This document shows positions 44,207-52,777 of a stretch of DNA of 64,000 nt, piece after piece. The notes under the pieces are model-generated. The model searched no databases. It saw only the letters and a program-made list of their open reading frames with translations, and was not told the DNA's origin. Every line of letters starts with the position of its first letter. The first letter of the stretch is position 1. Location: NCBI GenBank assembly GCA_036500765.1, contig DASYBM010000016.1:62001-126000 (forward strand). Direction: 5' to 3'. This DNA is from Candidatus Sulfotelmatobacter sp. Its GTDB lineage: Bacteria; Acidobacteriota; Terriglobia; Terriglobales; Acidobacteriaceae. Position numbers and translations under genes: made by a program.

Positions 44207-45863
44207 AAGGGGCTCCGGCTTTCACGATGAACCCCGCCTCATCCGCTTTCATCTTCTTCAAGCCATCCATCGGCAGATACACCATGTGTCCGGCGTCATA
44301 CGTCGCAAAGGAAACGTTCTCGCGATACTTCTGCGGCAGGTTGAGATGGTCGACGGTGTAATTGGCGGCATAATACGGCGTCGCCAGATCGTAATAGCCT
44401 TCCATTACCAATATTTTCAAGTAAGGATTCTTCACGATCGCCTGGCGCAGGGCCGACGCCGTATCCGGAAATCCCTGGCTCGCCGATCCCCAATCCCAGG
44501 TATCGTTGGGGCCACGCGGGGCGCGAACGTTGTAAGGCATGTCGACTTTGTATCCCAATTCCGTGCGCAGGTAGTTGTTGAACACCGAGGTGAACGGAGG
44601 CCCGGTGGCTGCGCCGGTTGGATCGTAAAACGGCGTGTCGAGTAACCCATTCGGATCGGGCCCAGTGTAGCGTGCGTCCAGGCGGCCCACGCGAAGTTTC
44701 TGATCGATGAGCAAGTAGTGGGTGAACTTCTGTACGTTGACGCGCAGGTTGGCTTCATCGATCACTTCTTTGGTCAGGCCGGTGTAGCGGGCCATTTGGT
44801 CGATGACTTTCTGGCGCTCCTGCGGGGTGAGGGAGTCTCCCTTGTCAAGCGCGCGCCCGTACTCGGTCGAGGCCCACTGTTCAGATTCCCGCCGGGCGCG
44901 GTTCATGTCCTGTGCCAGATCGGGCGCGAGCTTGTGGTGATAACCCGCAATCATGGTGAACGACGGAATCAGAAAAATGTATGGTTGGTCATTTGTAAAA
45001 TTGTCTTCCAGCGTCTCGAAGTTCAGCACAGTCGAGAGCAGCGTGATGCCGTTGAATGAGATGCCTCGGTCGGCGAGATATCCGGCGATGCCTGCCGAGC
45101 GCGTGGTGCCGTAGCTTTCGCCGAACAGAAACAACGGCGACGTCCAGCGCTCATTGCGCGTGATGTAGAGCCGAATGAATTCGCTGAAGGCTTCGATGTC
45201 TCCCTTGACTCCCCAGAATTTCTTGAACAGCTCGGCGTCGGCGGCGCGGCTGAACCCCGTGCCGATTGCGTCAATCAGCACCAGGTCGCTCTTGTCGAGC
45301 AGCGTATAAGGATTGTCTTCCATGCGGTAGGGCGCGGGAGGCATGAAGCCGTCCGGTTGCAGGACAACTCGGCGCGGGCCCAAGGCGCCCATGTGCAGCC
45401 AAATCGACGCCGAGCCTGGGCCGCCGTTAAAGGCGAACGTTAGCGGCCGTCTGCCTGCATCCTGCCCGTCGAGCGTGTATGCGACGTAGAACATCTCCGC
45501 TTCGATGCGACCATCCCCGCGCTTGATCGGCAAATGCCCTGTCGTTGCCGTGTACTTCAGAAGCTTTCCTTCGATAGTGATCTGGTGGTGCGTTACCACC
45601 GCGGGCATCTCCGTCATGTCGTAGTGTTCTTCTTTGTCTTTGTCCTTGTTGTCTGCCGAAATTTCATGGATCGCGGGCTTCGGCTCGGGAGCGATCTCTG
45701 GCTTCCTCGCACTTTCGGCGGGCTTCTCGGCCGGCGCAGCGGCCGCTGGCTTTTTCGTAGCCGCAGGCTTGGGAGATTCAGTCTGCTGGGCAAAAGATAG
45801 GCCACAGAATGCAGTGGCAAAGATAATCGAGACCGCGGCCTGCATCGAGAAGGATCGTTTCAT
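44205..45863 (-). CDS. Secreted S10-family serine carboxypeptidase-like protein
   Basis: 552 residues from the ATG at 45863, which gives a signal peptide ([19 protein letters not shown]). A low-complexity Ala/Pro/Lys/Glu linker (about 40-90) leads to the alpha/beta-hydrolase domain: [20 protein letters not shown] oxyanion region, nucleophile in [13 protein letters not shown], Asp in [12 protein letters not shown] and His in [10 protein letters not shown]. The S10 family cleaves C-terminal residues, although bacterial members are poorly characterised. The C-terminal stop codon lies in a word-repeat arm. Confidence 0.88.
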   Translation of the reverse strand: MKRSFSMQAAVSIIFATAFCGLSFAQQTESPKPAATKKPAAAAPAEKPAESARKPEIAPEPKPAIHEISADNKDKDKEEHYDMTEMPAVVTHHQITIEGKLLKYTATTGHLPIKRGDGRIEAEMFYVAYTLDGQDAGRRPLTFAFNGGPGSASIWLHMGALGPRRVVLQPDGFMPPAPYRMEDNPYTLLDKSDLVLIDAIGTGFSRAADAELFKKFWGVKGDIEAFSEFIRLYITRNERWTSPLFLFGESYGTTRSAGIAGYLADRGISFNGITLLSTVLNFETLEDNFTNDQPYIFLIPSFTMIAGYHHKLAPDLAQDMNRARRESEQWASTEYGRALDKGDSLTPQERQKVIDQMARYTGLTKEVIDEANLRVNVQKFTHYLLIDQKLRVGRLDARYTGPDPNGLLDTPFYDPTGAATGPPFTSVFNNYLRTELGYKVDMPYNVRAPRGPNDTWDWGSASQGFPDTASALRQAIVKNPYLKILVMEGYYDLATPYYAANYTVDHLNLPQKYRENVSFATYDAGHMVYLPMDGLKKMKADEAGFIVKAGAP

Positions 45864-46021
45864 AATTGAAGTTCCAACGTAGAAGTTGTCGCCATCAAAC
45901 GTCATCAATTTTGCGAGTGCGAGGAATTGTACACCGACACAGGGGCGGCTACGTAAGCCAGCCCGGAACTTGTCGAAGGTGATTTGGAAGTGCGATTCCG
46001 GTTATATTTGTGTTTCTTCGT

Positions 46022-46051
46022 TTGATCATCCTCGCCTCGCGGGCTTAGAAT
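46022..46051 (+). promoter_or_regulatory. Sigma-70-type promoter candidate for the M13 peptidase
   Basis: TTGATC (46022-46027) and TAGAAT (46046-46051) with an 18-base spacer, predicting a start near 46058 and a leader of about 33 bases. The match is fair, not strong. Confidence 0.4.
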
Positions 46052-46090
46052 CGCACCGCCTAAAGATTTGCACTGAAGGAGATGTTTCTC

Positions 46091-48130
46091 ATGCGCCTGT
46101 TCCGTTTCTTGCCGGCTTTCTTATTATTGGTGACCGCTGCTGTTTTTTCGCAATCTTCGGCGTCCACGAAGCCTGCCGCTGGATTCAGCGTCGACAACAT
46201 CGACAAGAGCGTCGATCCCTGCGTGGATTTCTACCAATACGCGTGCGGCAACTGGATCAAAAATTCTGAGATCCCTTCGGATCGTCCGGCGTGGCAGAGT
46301 TTTTCTGAACTGGACGAAAGCAATCTCGTGGTCGAGCGAACCATTCTTGAGAAAGCCGCGAGCGGCGGCCCGGCGCGCAATGCCATCGATCAAAAGATCG
46401 GCGACCTCTACGGCTCGTGCATGGATGAAAAAGCTGTCGACGCGAAGGGTGTCGCTCCGCTCAAGCCGGAACTGGATCGCATTGCGGCGGTTAAGGACAA
46501 GAGCGCGCTGATCGAAGAGATTGCCCATATTCACTTGATCGGACCGAACCCGCTGTTCAATTTTTATTCGAATTCCGACTTGCACAACGCCGACCAGGTA
46601 ATCGCCTACATCGACCAAGGGGGACTCTCGCTGCCGGACCGCGATTATTACATCAAAGACGATGCCGACAAGGTCGAGATGCGGAAGCACCTGGCCGGGT
46701 ACATTACACAATTGTTCACGCTGGCGGGCCAGACGCCGCAACAGGCGGCTAGTTCAGCGCAAACGGTTGTGATGGTAGAGACCTTGCTGGCGGCGAACTC
46801 CATGGACCGCACCAAGCGCCGCGATCCCAAGAATCGCGACCACAAGATGACTCGAGACGAAGCGGTTGCGATGGCCCCGGATTTTTACCTGAATCGTTAT
46901 TTCATGTCCGTGGGCGCGCCCAACTTCACCGCAATGAACGTCACCAATCCCGATTTCTTCCGGCAAGTGAATGGAGTGATCGCCGCGCTGCCTCTTGAAT
47001 CGCTGAAGACTTATGTGACGTGGCACGTGCTGCGCGGATCTGCTCCGTGGCTCTCGCAGCCGTTCGTCGAAGCGAATTTCAAGATGCGCCAGGCCCTGAC
47101 CGGGCAGAAGCAGAATCAGGATCGCTGGAAGCGCTGCGTTGGCCTGGTGGACAATTCGTTAGGCGAGGCTTTAGGACAACGCTACGTCGAGGCTACCTTC
47201 GGCGCCGAGGGCAAGCAGCGCATGCTGAAGATGGTGGCCGCGCTCGAGGAGTCGCTCGACGAGGACATTCAAAGCCTTTCGTGGATGAGCGACGACACCA
47301 AGAAGCAGGCCAAAGTGAAGTTGCAGGCGATCCGCAACAAGATTGGATATCCCGACCAATATCGCGATTACAGTTCAGTGACGATCAAGGCCAACGACCT
47401 GCTGGGAAATGTGCAGCGCGCCAATGAATTCGAATCCAAGCGCCAGATTGCCAAGATCGACAAGCCGCTCGATCGCAAGGAGTGGGGCATGACTCCGCCC
47501 GAGGTTAATGCCTATTACAGCGGCTCGGAGAACGAGATTGTGTTTCCAGCGGGCATTCTGCAACCTCCGTTTTTCGATAAGACCATGGATGACGCCGTTA
47601 ATTTCGGCGGCATCGGCCTGGTGATTGGCCACGAACTGACGCACGGCTTCGACGATCAGGGCCGTAAGTTCGATCCGCAGGGCAATCTCCGCGACTGGTG
47701 GACCGAGCAGGATGGCAAAGAATTCGAAAAGCGTGTGAGTTGCGTGGCCGATGAATATTCAAACTTCGTCGCAGTCGATAACCTGAAGCTGAACGGACGT
47801 CTCACGCTCGGCGAGAACACTGCCGATAATGGCGGTGCGCGCATTGCTCTAGCGGCGCTCGAACGCATGATTGCCGAAGACAAGACGGGCAAGGAAGGGC
47901 AGAGCATCAATGGCTACACCCCCGAGCAGCGCTTCTTCCTGGGATTCGGGCGCGTGTGGTGCGAAAAGCAGCGACCCGAGTTCCTGCGGATGCAAGTCAG
48001 CACCAACCCGCATTCGCCGGGCAAGTATCGCGTGGACGGGGTGGTGCAGAATATGCCGGAGTTCCAGAAAGCGTGGAACTGCAAAGCGGGTCAGCCGATG
48101 GTCGCCGAGAACGCCTGCCACGTTTGGTGA
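46091..48130 (+). CDS. M13-family zinc metallopeptidase (neprilysin-like)
   Basis: 679 residues. The ATG at 46091 is preferred over the one at 46082 because AAGGAG ends at 46081, nine bases before it. A signal peptide (LFRFLPAFLLLVTAAVFS) precedes the M13 N-terminal domain (VDPCVDFYQYACGNWIKN) and the catalytic domain with VIGHELTHGFDDQGRKFD (zinc His pair and Glu), the third ligand in LGENTADNGG, and PEQRFFLGFGRVWCEK. The C-terminal CHVW matches the family's CxxW end. It would cleave short peptides outside the cytoplasm. Confidence 0.94.
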   Translation: MRLFRFLPAFLLLVTAAVFSQSSASTKPAAGFSVDNIDKSVDPCVDFYQYACGNWIKNSEIPSDRPAWQSFSELDESNLVVERTILEKAASGGPARNAIDQKIGDLYGSCMDEKAVDAKGVAPLKPELDRIAAVKDKSALIEEIAHIHLIGPNPLFNFYSNSDLHNADQVIAYIDQGGLSLPDRDYYIKDDADKVEMRKHLAGYITQLFTLAGQTPQQAASSAQTVVMVETLLAANSMDRTKRRDPKNRDHKMTRDEAVAMAPDFYLNRYFMSVGAPNFTAMNVTNPDFFRQVNGVIAALPLESLKTYVTWHVLRGSAPWLSQPFVEANFKMRQALTGQKQNQDRWKRCVGLVDNSLGEALGQRYVEATFGAEGKQRMLKMVAALEESLDEDIQSLSWMSDDTKKQAKVKLQAIRNKIGYPDQYRDYSSVTIKANDLLGNVQRANEFESKRQIAKIDKPLDRKEWGMTPPEVNAYYSGSENEIVFPAGILQPPFFDKTMDDAVNFGGIGLVIGHELTHGFDDQGRKFDPQGNLRDWWTEQDGKEFEKRVSCVADEYSNFVAVDNLKLNGRLTLGENTADNGGARIALAALERMIAEDKTGKEGQSINGYTPEQRFFLGFGRVWCEKQRPEFLRMQVSTNPHSPGKYRVDGVVQNMPEFQKAWNCKAGQPMVAENACHVW

Positions 48131-48139
48131 AGTTGAAAA

Positions 48140-48173
48140 AAGGGCCGGGAATCTAGAGGCTCTCCCGGCCCTT
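48140..48173. terminator. Bidirectional terminator between convergent genes
   Basis: A perfect 11-bp stem, AAGGGCCGGGA and TCCCGGCCCTT, with a 12-base loop. A poly-A run precedes it and CTTCCCC follows. It serves the M13 peptidase gene and the ExbD-like gene on the other strand. Confidence 0.8.
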
Positions 48174-48194
48174 CCCCTCGCGTTATCGAAAAAT

Positions 48195-48644
48195 CTAGAG
48201 TGGAGGTCCCAGCCGTACTTCCACCCCTTCTGGCCGTACGATCGTTCCCGGCGCGGATGGGCCGGTGTGCGCGGTGAGCAGGACTTGCGGTGCCACTCCT
48301 CCCGTTCGCGTAGCGTCCAGAACCTCCAGTACTTTGGCATAAGGCGCCCGAGCGTCGGCTTTGATGTAGAGCTTCTGTCCGCGTTGTAGCGGAGTGCTTC
48401 GGACCTTTTCTTTCAGATCGGGCAGCATGATTCGATTGACTCCAAGATAGACGGTTCCTTCATCGGTAACGGTGACGATGAAGGCGTTTTCATTGTCTGC
48501 CTCAGGCATGGGTGCTGCATTGGTAGAGGCCGCCAACCGCACGCTGACCCCTTTTTGCAGGCCCGGAGATTGCGCTGCAGCATTCGGTACAGCGTAGGCT
48601 GCTAAGGTTAAGACAACCAAAGACACTGATAGTAACTGCTTCAT
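48195..48644 (-). CDS. Secreted ExbD-like protein lacking the membrane anchor
   Basis: 149 residues from the ATG at 48644, with AAGGAGC eight bases upstream. The body matches the periplasmic domain of ExbD/TolR: FIVTVTDEGTVYLGVNRIML, LKEKVRSTPLQRGQKLYIKAD, YAKVLEVLDATRTGGVAPQV. In place of the single anchor helix it has a cleavable signal peptide (LLSVSLVVLTLAAYAVPNAAA). No exbB or tonB is near. It follows the slipin gene and belongs to the GntR-slipin operon. A role without the ExbB motor is unclear. Confidence 0.72.
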   Translation of the reverse strand: MKQLLSVSLVVLTLAAYAVPNAAAQSPGLQKGVSVRLAASTNAAPMPEADNENAFIVTVTDEGTVYLGVNRIMLPDLKEKVRSTPLQRGQKLYIKADARAPYAKVLEVLDATRTGGVAPQVLLTAHTGPSAPGTIVRPEGVEVRLGPPL

Positions 48645-48680
48645 ACGTTTTGCTCCTTTCGACCTATTCAAGTGGAATTG

Positions 48681-49550
48681 TTATGGTTTGGCTCCGCCGA
48701 GCGATGCGGTTGCCAGCGTTCCGCCGAGGCCCATGGTCTCGACGGCCGACGATGGCACGATGACCATCGAGCCTTTTTCTTTAATGGCTTCATACAGCAT
48801 GTTCATGGCGCGCAAATGAAGAGCGACCGGGTTTTCCGCGTACGAGGACGCGGCATCGACGAAGCTGTTGGAAATTTCTTTTTCGGCCTGGCCCAGAATG
48901 ATTCGTGCCTGGCGCTCGCGCTCGGCTTGCGCCTGGCGCGACATGGCGTCTTCGAGGCCTTGCGGAATTTTCACATCCCGGATTTCCACCGACTGCACGG
49001 TGATGCCCCACGGGTTCGTCTTCTCGTCGAGGATGCGTTGCAATTCGCGTCCCATGGTTTCGCGTTCGGTAATCATCTGCGCCAGTTCATGGCGGCCAAT
49101 GGATTCGCGGAGCGCAGTTTGCGCGCTCATGTTAATGGCGTCAATAAAATTCTCGACTTCGAGAATGGATTTCTCGGCATTCCACACCATCCAGAAAACA
49201 ATGGCATCAACGTTCACCGGGACGGTGTCGCGGGTCAGTGTGGATTCAGCCGACACGCTGGCCACGCGCACGCGTTGGTCGACATAGGGGCTGAGCGTCT
49301 CGATGACCGGAATAATGTGGAACCAGCCGGGACCGCGCAGCCCGACGTAGCGTCCCAGGCGCAGCACGGCGACTTTTTCCCACTGGCGCACGACTTTAAT
49401 CGCGAACAAAAAATAAAGTCCCACTACCGCTCCGACAATCGCCGGAGCGGGATGGTTTACCGCCCTGGCCACCAGGAGGCCCGTAACCAGGCTGACGGCA
49501 AACAGCATGCGGGCTACACCGTTGGTCTCGTTGAGTTGGATTCTCGCCAT
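48681..49550 (-). CDS. Slipin-family SPFH/band 7 membrane protein
   Basis: 289 residues. Two hydrophobic segments lie near the N-terminus (MLFAVSLVTGLLVARAV and VGAVVGLYFLFAIKVV), followed by the SPFH domain: VAVLRLGRYVGLRGPGWFHIIP, DTVPVNVDAIVFWMV, INMSAQTALRESIGRHELAQ and GITVQSVEIRDVKIP. A coiled-coil stretch with QAQAERERQARIILGQAEKE completes the slipin form. It forms membrane assemblies. Its own protease partner (NfeD type) is not adjacent. It starts four bases after the GntR stop. Confidence 0.92.
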   Translation of the reverse strand: MARIQLNETNGVARMLFAVSLVTGLLVARAVNHPAPAIVGAVVGLYFLFAIKVVRQWEKVAVLRLGRYVGLRGPGWFHIIPVIETLSPYVDQRVRVASVSAESTLTRDTVPVNVDAIVFWMVWNAEKSILEVENFIDAINMSAQTALRESIGRHELAQMITERETMGRELQRILDEKTNPWGITVQSVEIRDVKIPQGLEDAMSRQAQAERERQARIILGQAEKEISNSFVDAASSYAENPVALHLRAMNMLYEAIKEKGSMVIVPSSAVETMGLGGTLATASLGGAKP

Positions 49551-49554
49551 GACG

Positions 49555-49962
49555 TTATCTCCTTTTAGGTAGCAAGTCGCGCAAACGCTCGATCAAATCT
49601 TCCAGGTCAAATCCGGCGGCGCCGGCGCGGGCCGCGAATTCTCCAGCCATCTGGCTTAATTGGCGCTCGCGTTCAGCCGAGTTCTTTTCCACTTTCTTAT
49701 TCGCGATGAATGTTCCCGTGCCCTGATGAGTTTCGAGCAGCCCGCCCAGTTCCAGTTCCCGATAAGCCCGCATGACTGTGTTGGGATTGATCGCCAGATC
49801 GACCGCGAGCTGCCGGACTGTCGGCAACTGGTCCCCGGCAGCGAGCGAACCAGAGGCGATGCCGCCGCGAACCCGATCGATGAGCTGCCGGTAGACCGGG
49901 ACACCGCTGTGCAGGTCGAGAGCGAACTGGAAGCTAACGGCGCTCTGGGTGTTTTTCCCCAT
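49555..49962 (-). CDS. YtrA-type GntR transcriptional regulator
   Basis: 135 residues from the ATG at 49962. A winged HTH fills residues about 15-85: VPVYRQLIDRVRGGIASGSL, then LPTVRQLAVDLAINPNTVMRAYRELE and GTGTFIAN. The short C-terminal helices (about 50 residues) carry no ligand domain, which is the YtrA subgroup. These often repress their own membrane-protein operons. Here the slipin and ExbD-like genes follow closely. A palindromic site at 49969-49978 overlaps the promoter. Confidence 0.9.
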   Translation of the reverse strand: MGKNTQSAVSFQFALDLHSGVPVYRQLIDRVRGGIASGSLAAGDQLPTVRQLAVDLAINPNTVMRAYRELELGGLLETHQGTGTFIANKKVEKNSAERERQLSQMAGEFAARAGAAGFDLEDLIERLRDLLPKRR

Positions 49963-49968
49963 GTGTAT

Positions 49969-50000
49969 TAGTGTACTATAGAAATAGTTCAATATGTCAA
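49969..50000 (-). promoter_or_regulatory. Promoter and operator of the GntR-slipin operon
   Basis: On the minus strand TTGACA (50000-49995) is followed by overlapping -10 candidates (TATAGT at a 14-base spacer, TACACT at 19). The palindrome TAGT-AC-ACTA (49978-49969) covers the -10 area and ends six bases before the ATG. This points to a very short or absent leader and to autorepression. Confidence 0.5.
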
Positions 50001-50112
50001 GCGTTTTTGGGCGCTCGGCGAGATTTCGGTGGGCAATATTCTCAAAGAAAAATTGCAGATTATTTCGCGGCTACCTGTAACTGACATTGGCAAGACGTCA
50101 CAGACATCGGCC

Positions 50113-50160
50113 TGACAAGAAGATGACCATGAAATGACCGATGAATGACCGAGCAGTGAC
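50113..50160. promoter_or_regulatory. Five TGAC boxes at exact 11-bp spacing
   Basis: TGAC occurs at 50113, 50124, 50135, 50146 and 50157, each followed by C or A, so the period is 11 bp without exception. Such phased direct repeats are typical of OmpR/PhoB-type sites. The array is in the divergent spacer, 151 bases from the GntR start and 158 bases from the next plus-strand gene. On the minus strand it reads like the PhoB half-site CTGTCAT in part. The factor is unknown. Confidence 0.6.
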
Positions 50161-50317
50161 AATCCTTGCATGCGCCTGTCCTAGTCTCTACTCAATCGAG
50201 CACGGAAGAATCGAGCCGAGATCCCTGCAACTGAACGGATTACCGGCCGCAAGAACTTGCGGTCGAGCCGGGGCAGAAGTGCGCTCGGGAAGGTTAACGA
50301 TAAACAAGGAGCATGAC

Positions 50318-50596
50318 ATGGACAAAATTTTCAGTATCGCATTAGCAGCCGCAGTCTGCCTGGGGACAACGGCACTCCTGGCAACGAATGCCACAAATAG
50401 TGGCGCCGCAAGACAAATAAAAAACAGCGATCCGCGTTTGGCAACGGACGGAGCATTCCGCGACGGCCTTTACGTGGGCAAACTCGATCTCGCCGCTGGA
50501 CGGCAGCTCCGTCCCACGGTTGCACGCTGGTCGAGTGAAGGAGATCGCGCCTCCTTCATCGCCGGATATCAGCGTGGCTATAACGAGGTGAAATGA
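50318..50596 (+). CDS. Small secreted protein of unknown function
   Basis: 92 residues from the ATG at 50318, with AAGGAG six bases upstream; the longer frame from 50141 is not protein-like. A signal peptide (FSIALAAAVCLGTTALLAT) precedes a short mature part: LATDGAFRDGLYVGKLDLAAG, then WSSEGDRASFIAGYQRGYNE. The GLYVGKL and FIAGYQ blocks look conserved. No Cys or metal motif is seen. The stop overlaps the next ATG by four bases (ATGA), so it is translationally coupled to the cupredoxin-like gene. Confidence 0.78.
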   Translation: MDKIFSIALAAAVCLGTTALLATNATNSGAARQIKNSDPRLATDGAFRDGLYVGKLDLAAGRQLRPTVARWSSEGDRASFIAGYQRGYNEVK

Positions 50597-51351
50597 TGAT
50601 GGGTTCGAAACTAATGGATTCGAAGAAGTTGGCGTCAATCTTTGTTCTCATTGCCGTGGCTTGCATTTCGGCGCCCCATGCGGCGAGAGCGGGCGGCCCT
50701 CCCCCGTCGGCCACGGGAACTTCGGTTCGAGGCGTTATACGCTTCGAAGGCAAAGTTCCCGTGGCCAAAGCTATTAGCATGTCGGCGGATCCGGTCTGCG
50801 CCAAACAACATCCCTCCCCCGTCATGGCGCAGGAAGTAATCACGGATGCGAAGGGCGATTTACAGAATGTGATCGTCTTCGTCTCCGAAGGGTTAGGCGA
50901 CCGCACGTTTGACGCGCCCAGCCAGCCGGTGGTGGTCGAGCAGAAAGGATGTTTGTATCAGCCGCACGTCCTGGCAGTGCGGGCGAATCAGCCGCTGGAG
51001 CTGGTGAATGACGATGCCACGTCGCACAACATTCATCCGCAGCCGGCGAACAATCGCGAGTGGAACAAGGCCGAGCCGCCCGGATCGAAACTGGAAGAGG
51101 CCTTCGCGCGGGAGGAGATTGCGATTCCGGTGAAGTGCAATGTGCATCCCTGGATGCGCGGCTACATTGCAGTGTTCAAGCATCCGTTCTTCGCGGTGAC
51201 AGGCAAGGACGGAGGCTTCGACCTGAGCAATCTGCCGCCGGGCACGTACACGATTAAAGCATGGCACGAGAAGCTCGGCACGTCGACGCAGACGGTGACG
51301 ATCGGTGCGAACGAGACGAGGGAAATAAATTTTGTCTTCAAGGGAATGTGA
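50593..51351 (+). CDS. Secreted cupredoxin-like protein with regulatory-like beta domain
   Basis: 252 residues; the first ATG overlaps the stop of the upstream gene. A signal peptide (LASIFVLIAVACISAPHAARA) is followed by GVIRFEGKVP and a region with CAKQH. The middle part contains SHNIHPQP and, about 35 residues later, KCNVHPWMRG, which gives the His, Cys, His, Met ligands of a type 1 copper site. The C-terminal third has GGFDLSNLPPGTYTIKAWHE, a carboxypeptidase-regulatory-like beta sandwich. A periplasmic electron or copper carrier is a plausible role. Confidence 0.83.
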   Translation: MMMGSKLMDSKKLASIFVLIAVACISAPHAARAGGPPPSATGTSVRGVIRFEGKVPVAKAISMSADPVCAKQHPSPVMAQEVITDAKGDLQNVIVFVSEGLGDRTFDAPSQPVVVEQKGCLYQPHVLAVRANQPLELVNDDATSHNIHPQPANNREWNKAEPPGSKLEEAFAREEIAIPVKCNVHPWMRGYIAVFKHPFFAVTGKDGGFDLSNLPPGTYTIKAWHEKLGTSTQTVTIGANETREINFVFKGM

Positions 51352-51357
51352 AGGCGG

Positions 51358-51909
51358 TTACTTCGCGACCTTGAAGCCTTTGCGGCGTTGTTCGCTGTAG
51401 CGGTGCAGCGCGTCGAGGATGATGGGATACGCTTCGCGGGAGGGGCGTATCTCATCGACCTCGACGGCCTTGCCTTCCAGTTGTTTGTAATCCTGAAAAA
51501 AGCGTCGCAGCATGAGCAAGCGATGCGGCGGCATCTCGGCCGCCTCGCGGTAGGAATTGAACTCCGGGTCTTCGGTCGCGACTGCGATGATTTTATGATC
51601 CTGTTTGCCGGCGTCGATCATGGTCATCAAGCCAATAGCGCGCGCATGAATAATAGTCAGCGGGACAACCGGCTCCTGGCAGAGCACCAGCACGTCGAGC
51701 GGGTCATCGTCTTCGGCGAGAGTTTGCGGAATGAACCCATAATTCGCCGGATAGTACACCGCCGAATAGAGGATGCGATCAAGCCGGATCAGGCCGCTCG
51801 ACTTGTCCAGTTCGTACTTCACGCTGGAGCCGAACGGAATCTCGATAACGCAATCGAATTCCTGGGGAAGCTTATCGCCGGGGGTAACGTCGTGCCAGGG
51901 ATGGATCAT
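51358..51909 (-). CDS. ppa: Inorganic pyrophosphatase
   Basis: 183 residues of the soluble family I enzyme, which hydrolyses pyrophosphate to phosphate. It has [40 protein letters not shown] with its metal-binding Asp residues, [37 protein letters not shown], and the later [15 protein letters not shown]. The C-terminus ends in a short Lys/Arg tail. It converges with the cupredoxin-like gene, six bases apart, and no terminator hairpin is obvious. Confidence 0.95.
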   Translation of the reverse strand: MIHPWHDVTPGDKLPQEFDCVIEIPFGSSVKYELDKSSGLIRLDRILYSAVYYPANYGFIPQTLAEDDDPLDVLVLCQEPVVPLTIIHARAIGLMTMIDAGKQDHKIIAVATEDPEFNSYREAAEMPPHRLLMLRRFFQDYKQLEGKAVEVDEIRPSREAYPIILDALHRYSEQRRKGFKVAK

Positions 51910-52097
51910 AATGAAGGAGAGGCCGCTTCATCATTCTACCGGATGACGCACCGGCGTCTGGCTTGCCTTCGTGTCCTTCGTGGTTGACGCATTCCCAAGT
52001 AGCTCCCCCTCCACAGTAATCTTGATTCTCCCGCCGCTGACGCGTAGAGTTTGAGAGTGACTTGAATTTCCTTCGGGCGGTTATCTCGAACAATTCT

Positions 52098-52568
52098 ATG
52101 AATACTTATCTCAAGTTCGGTGGCGCGACGGCAGTGATTGTCCTGCTGCTCGGCTATCTCGCCTACACCGGCGTGCAGGACAGTAAGAGTTACTACGTCA
52201 CCATCAAAGAGCTGCACAAAATGGGCGACGGCGCGTACTCGAAACGCCTGCGGGTTGCGGGAAACGTACAGCCCGGCTCGATCCAACGAGTGGGGACGCA
52301 CGTGCAGTTCGTGCTGATGGAAGAAGATCAAACTCTCCATGTGGACTACACCGGGACCGAAGCGCCGCCCGACACTTTCAAAGACGACTCGCAGGCGCTG
52401 GCCGATGGGCGCTTTGACCGCGACGGCGTGTTCCACGCCAAACAGTTGCAGGCGAAATGTGCCTCGAAATACGCTCCACAGCCGGGCACGCCGGGGCCGA
52501 AGCCGGCCGCTGAACCCGCCAAGAGCATGACCCAGATGCAGAGCACGCCCACGGGCGCTGCCAACTAG
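52098..52568 (+). CDS. ccmE: Cytochrome c maturation haem chaperone CcmE, Cys variant
   Basis: 156 residues from the ATG at 52098. CcmE binds haem covalently in the periplasm and passes it to apocytochrome c. It has an N-terminal anchor (ATAVIVLLLGYLAYTGV) and the OB-fold domain (KRLRVAGNVQPGSIQR, FDRDGVFHAKQL). The usual haem-binding His in LAKHDENY is replaced by Cys: QAKCASKYAP, with C121 (52458-52460) and Y125. A C-x3-Y form of CcmE is known from Desulfovibrio and archaea. The Pro/Ala tail is low-complexity. ccmA follows after about 210 bases. Confidence 0.92.
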   Translation: MNTYLKFGGATAVIVLLLGYLAYTGVQDSKSYYVTIKELHKMGDGAYSKRLRVAGNVQPGSIQRVGTHVQFVLMEEDQTLHVDYTGTEAPPDTFKDDSQALADGRFDRDGVFHAKQLQAKCASKYAPQPGTPGPKPAAEPAKSMTQMQSTPTGAAN

Positions 52569-52605
52569 CACCGCGCGACTCTATTGTTTGTTCTCAAATA
52601 GATTG

Positions 52606-52665
52606 TCATCCCCGGCGCAGCCTTGCAATCGGCTTCATCGATCGCAAGGCGGAGTCGAGGGACCT
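52606..52665. repeat. Short intergenic repeat (TCATCC...GAGTCGA type)
   Basis: Has TCATCCCCGGCGCAGCC at one end, an inner inverted part TTGCAATCGG/TCGATCGCAA, and GGCGGAGTCGAGGGACCT at the other. The two end motifs are shared with 56168-56205. It lies between ccmE and ccmA and may separate their transcripts. Confidence 0.5.
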
Positions 52666-52777
52666 GCTGCTGGCGATCTGCGCCGGTTTCCGGAAGCCGT
52701 CCGGTCAACGTTCTACCCCTTGCCTCTCGCGATTCCTACCTTTGCAAAAAGCACTCGGAATCCATAGATTCGTTGCT

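Noticed and set aside
43128-44645. 505-residue open frame on the plus strand
   Set aside because: It lies opposite the tannase gene, whose catalytic motifs and signal peptide are clear. The plus-strand text is rich in Arg and His with no domain, typical of an antisense frame in GC-rich DNA.
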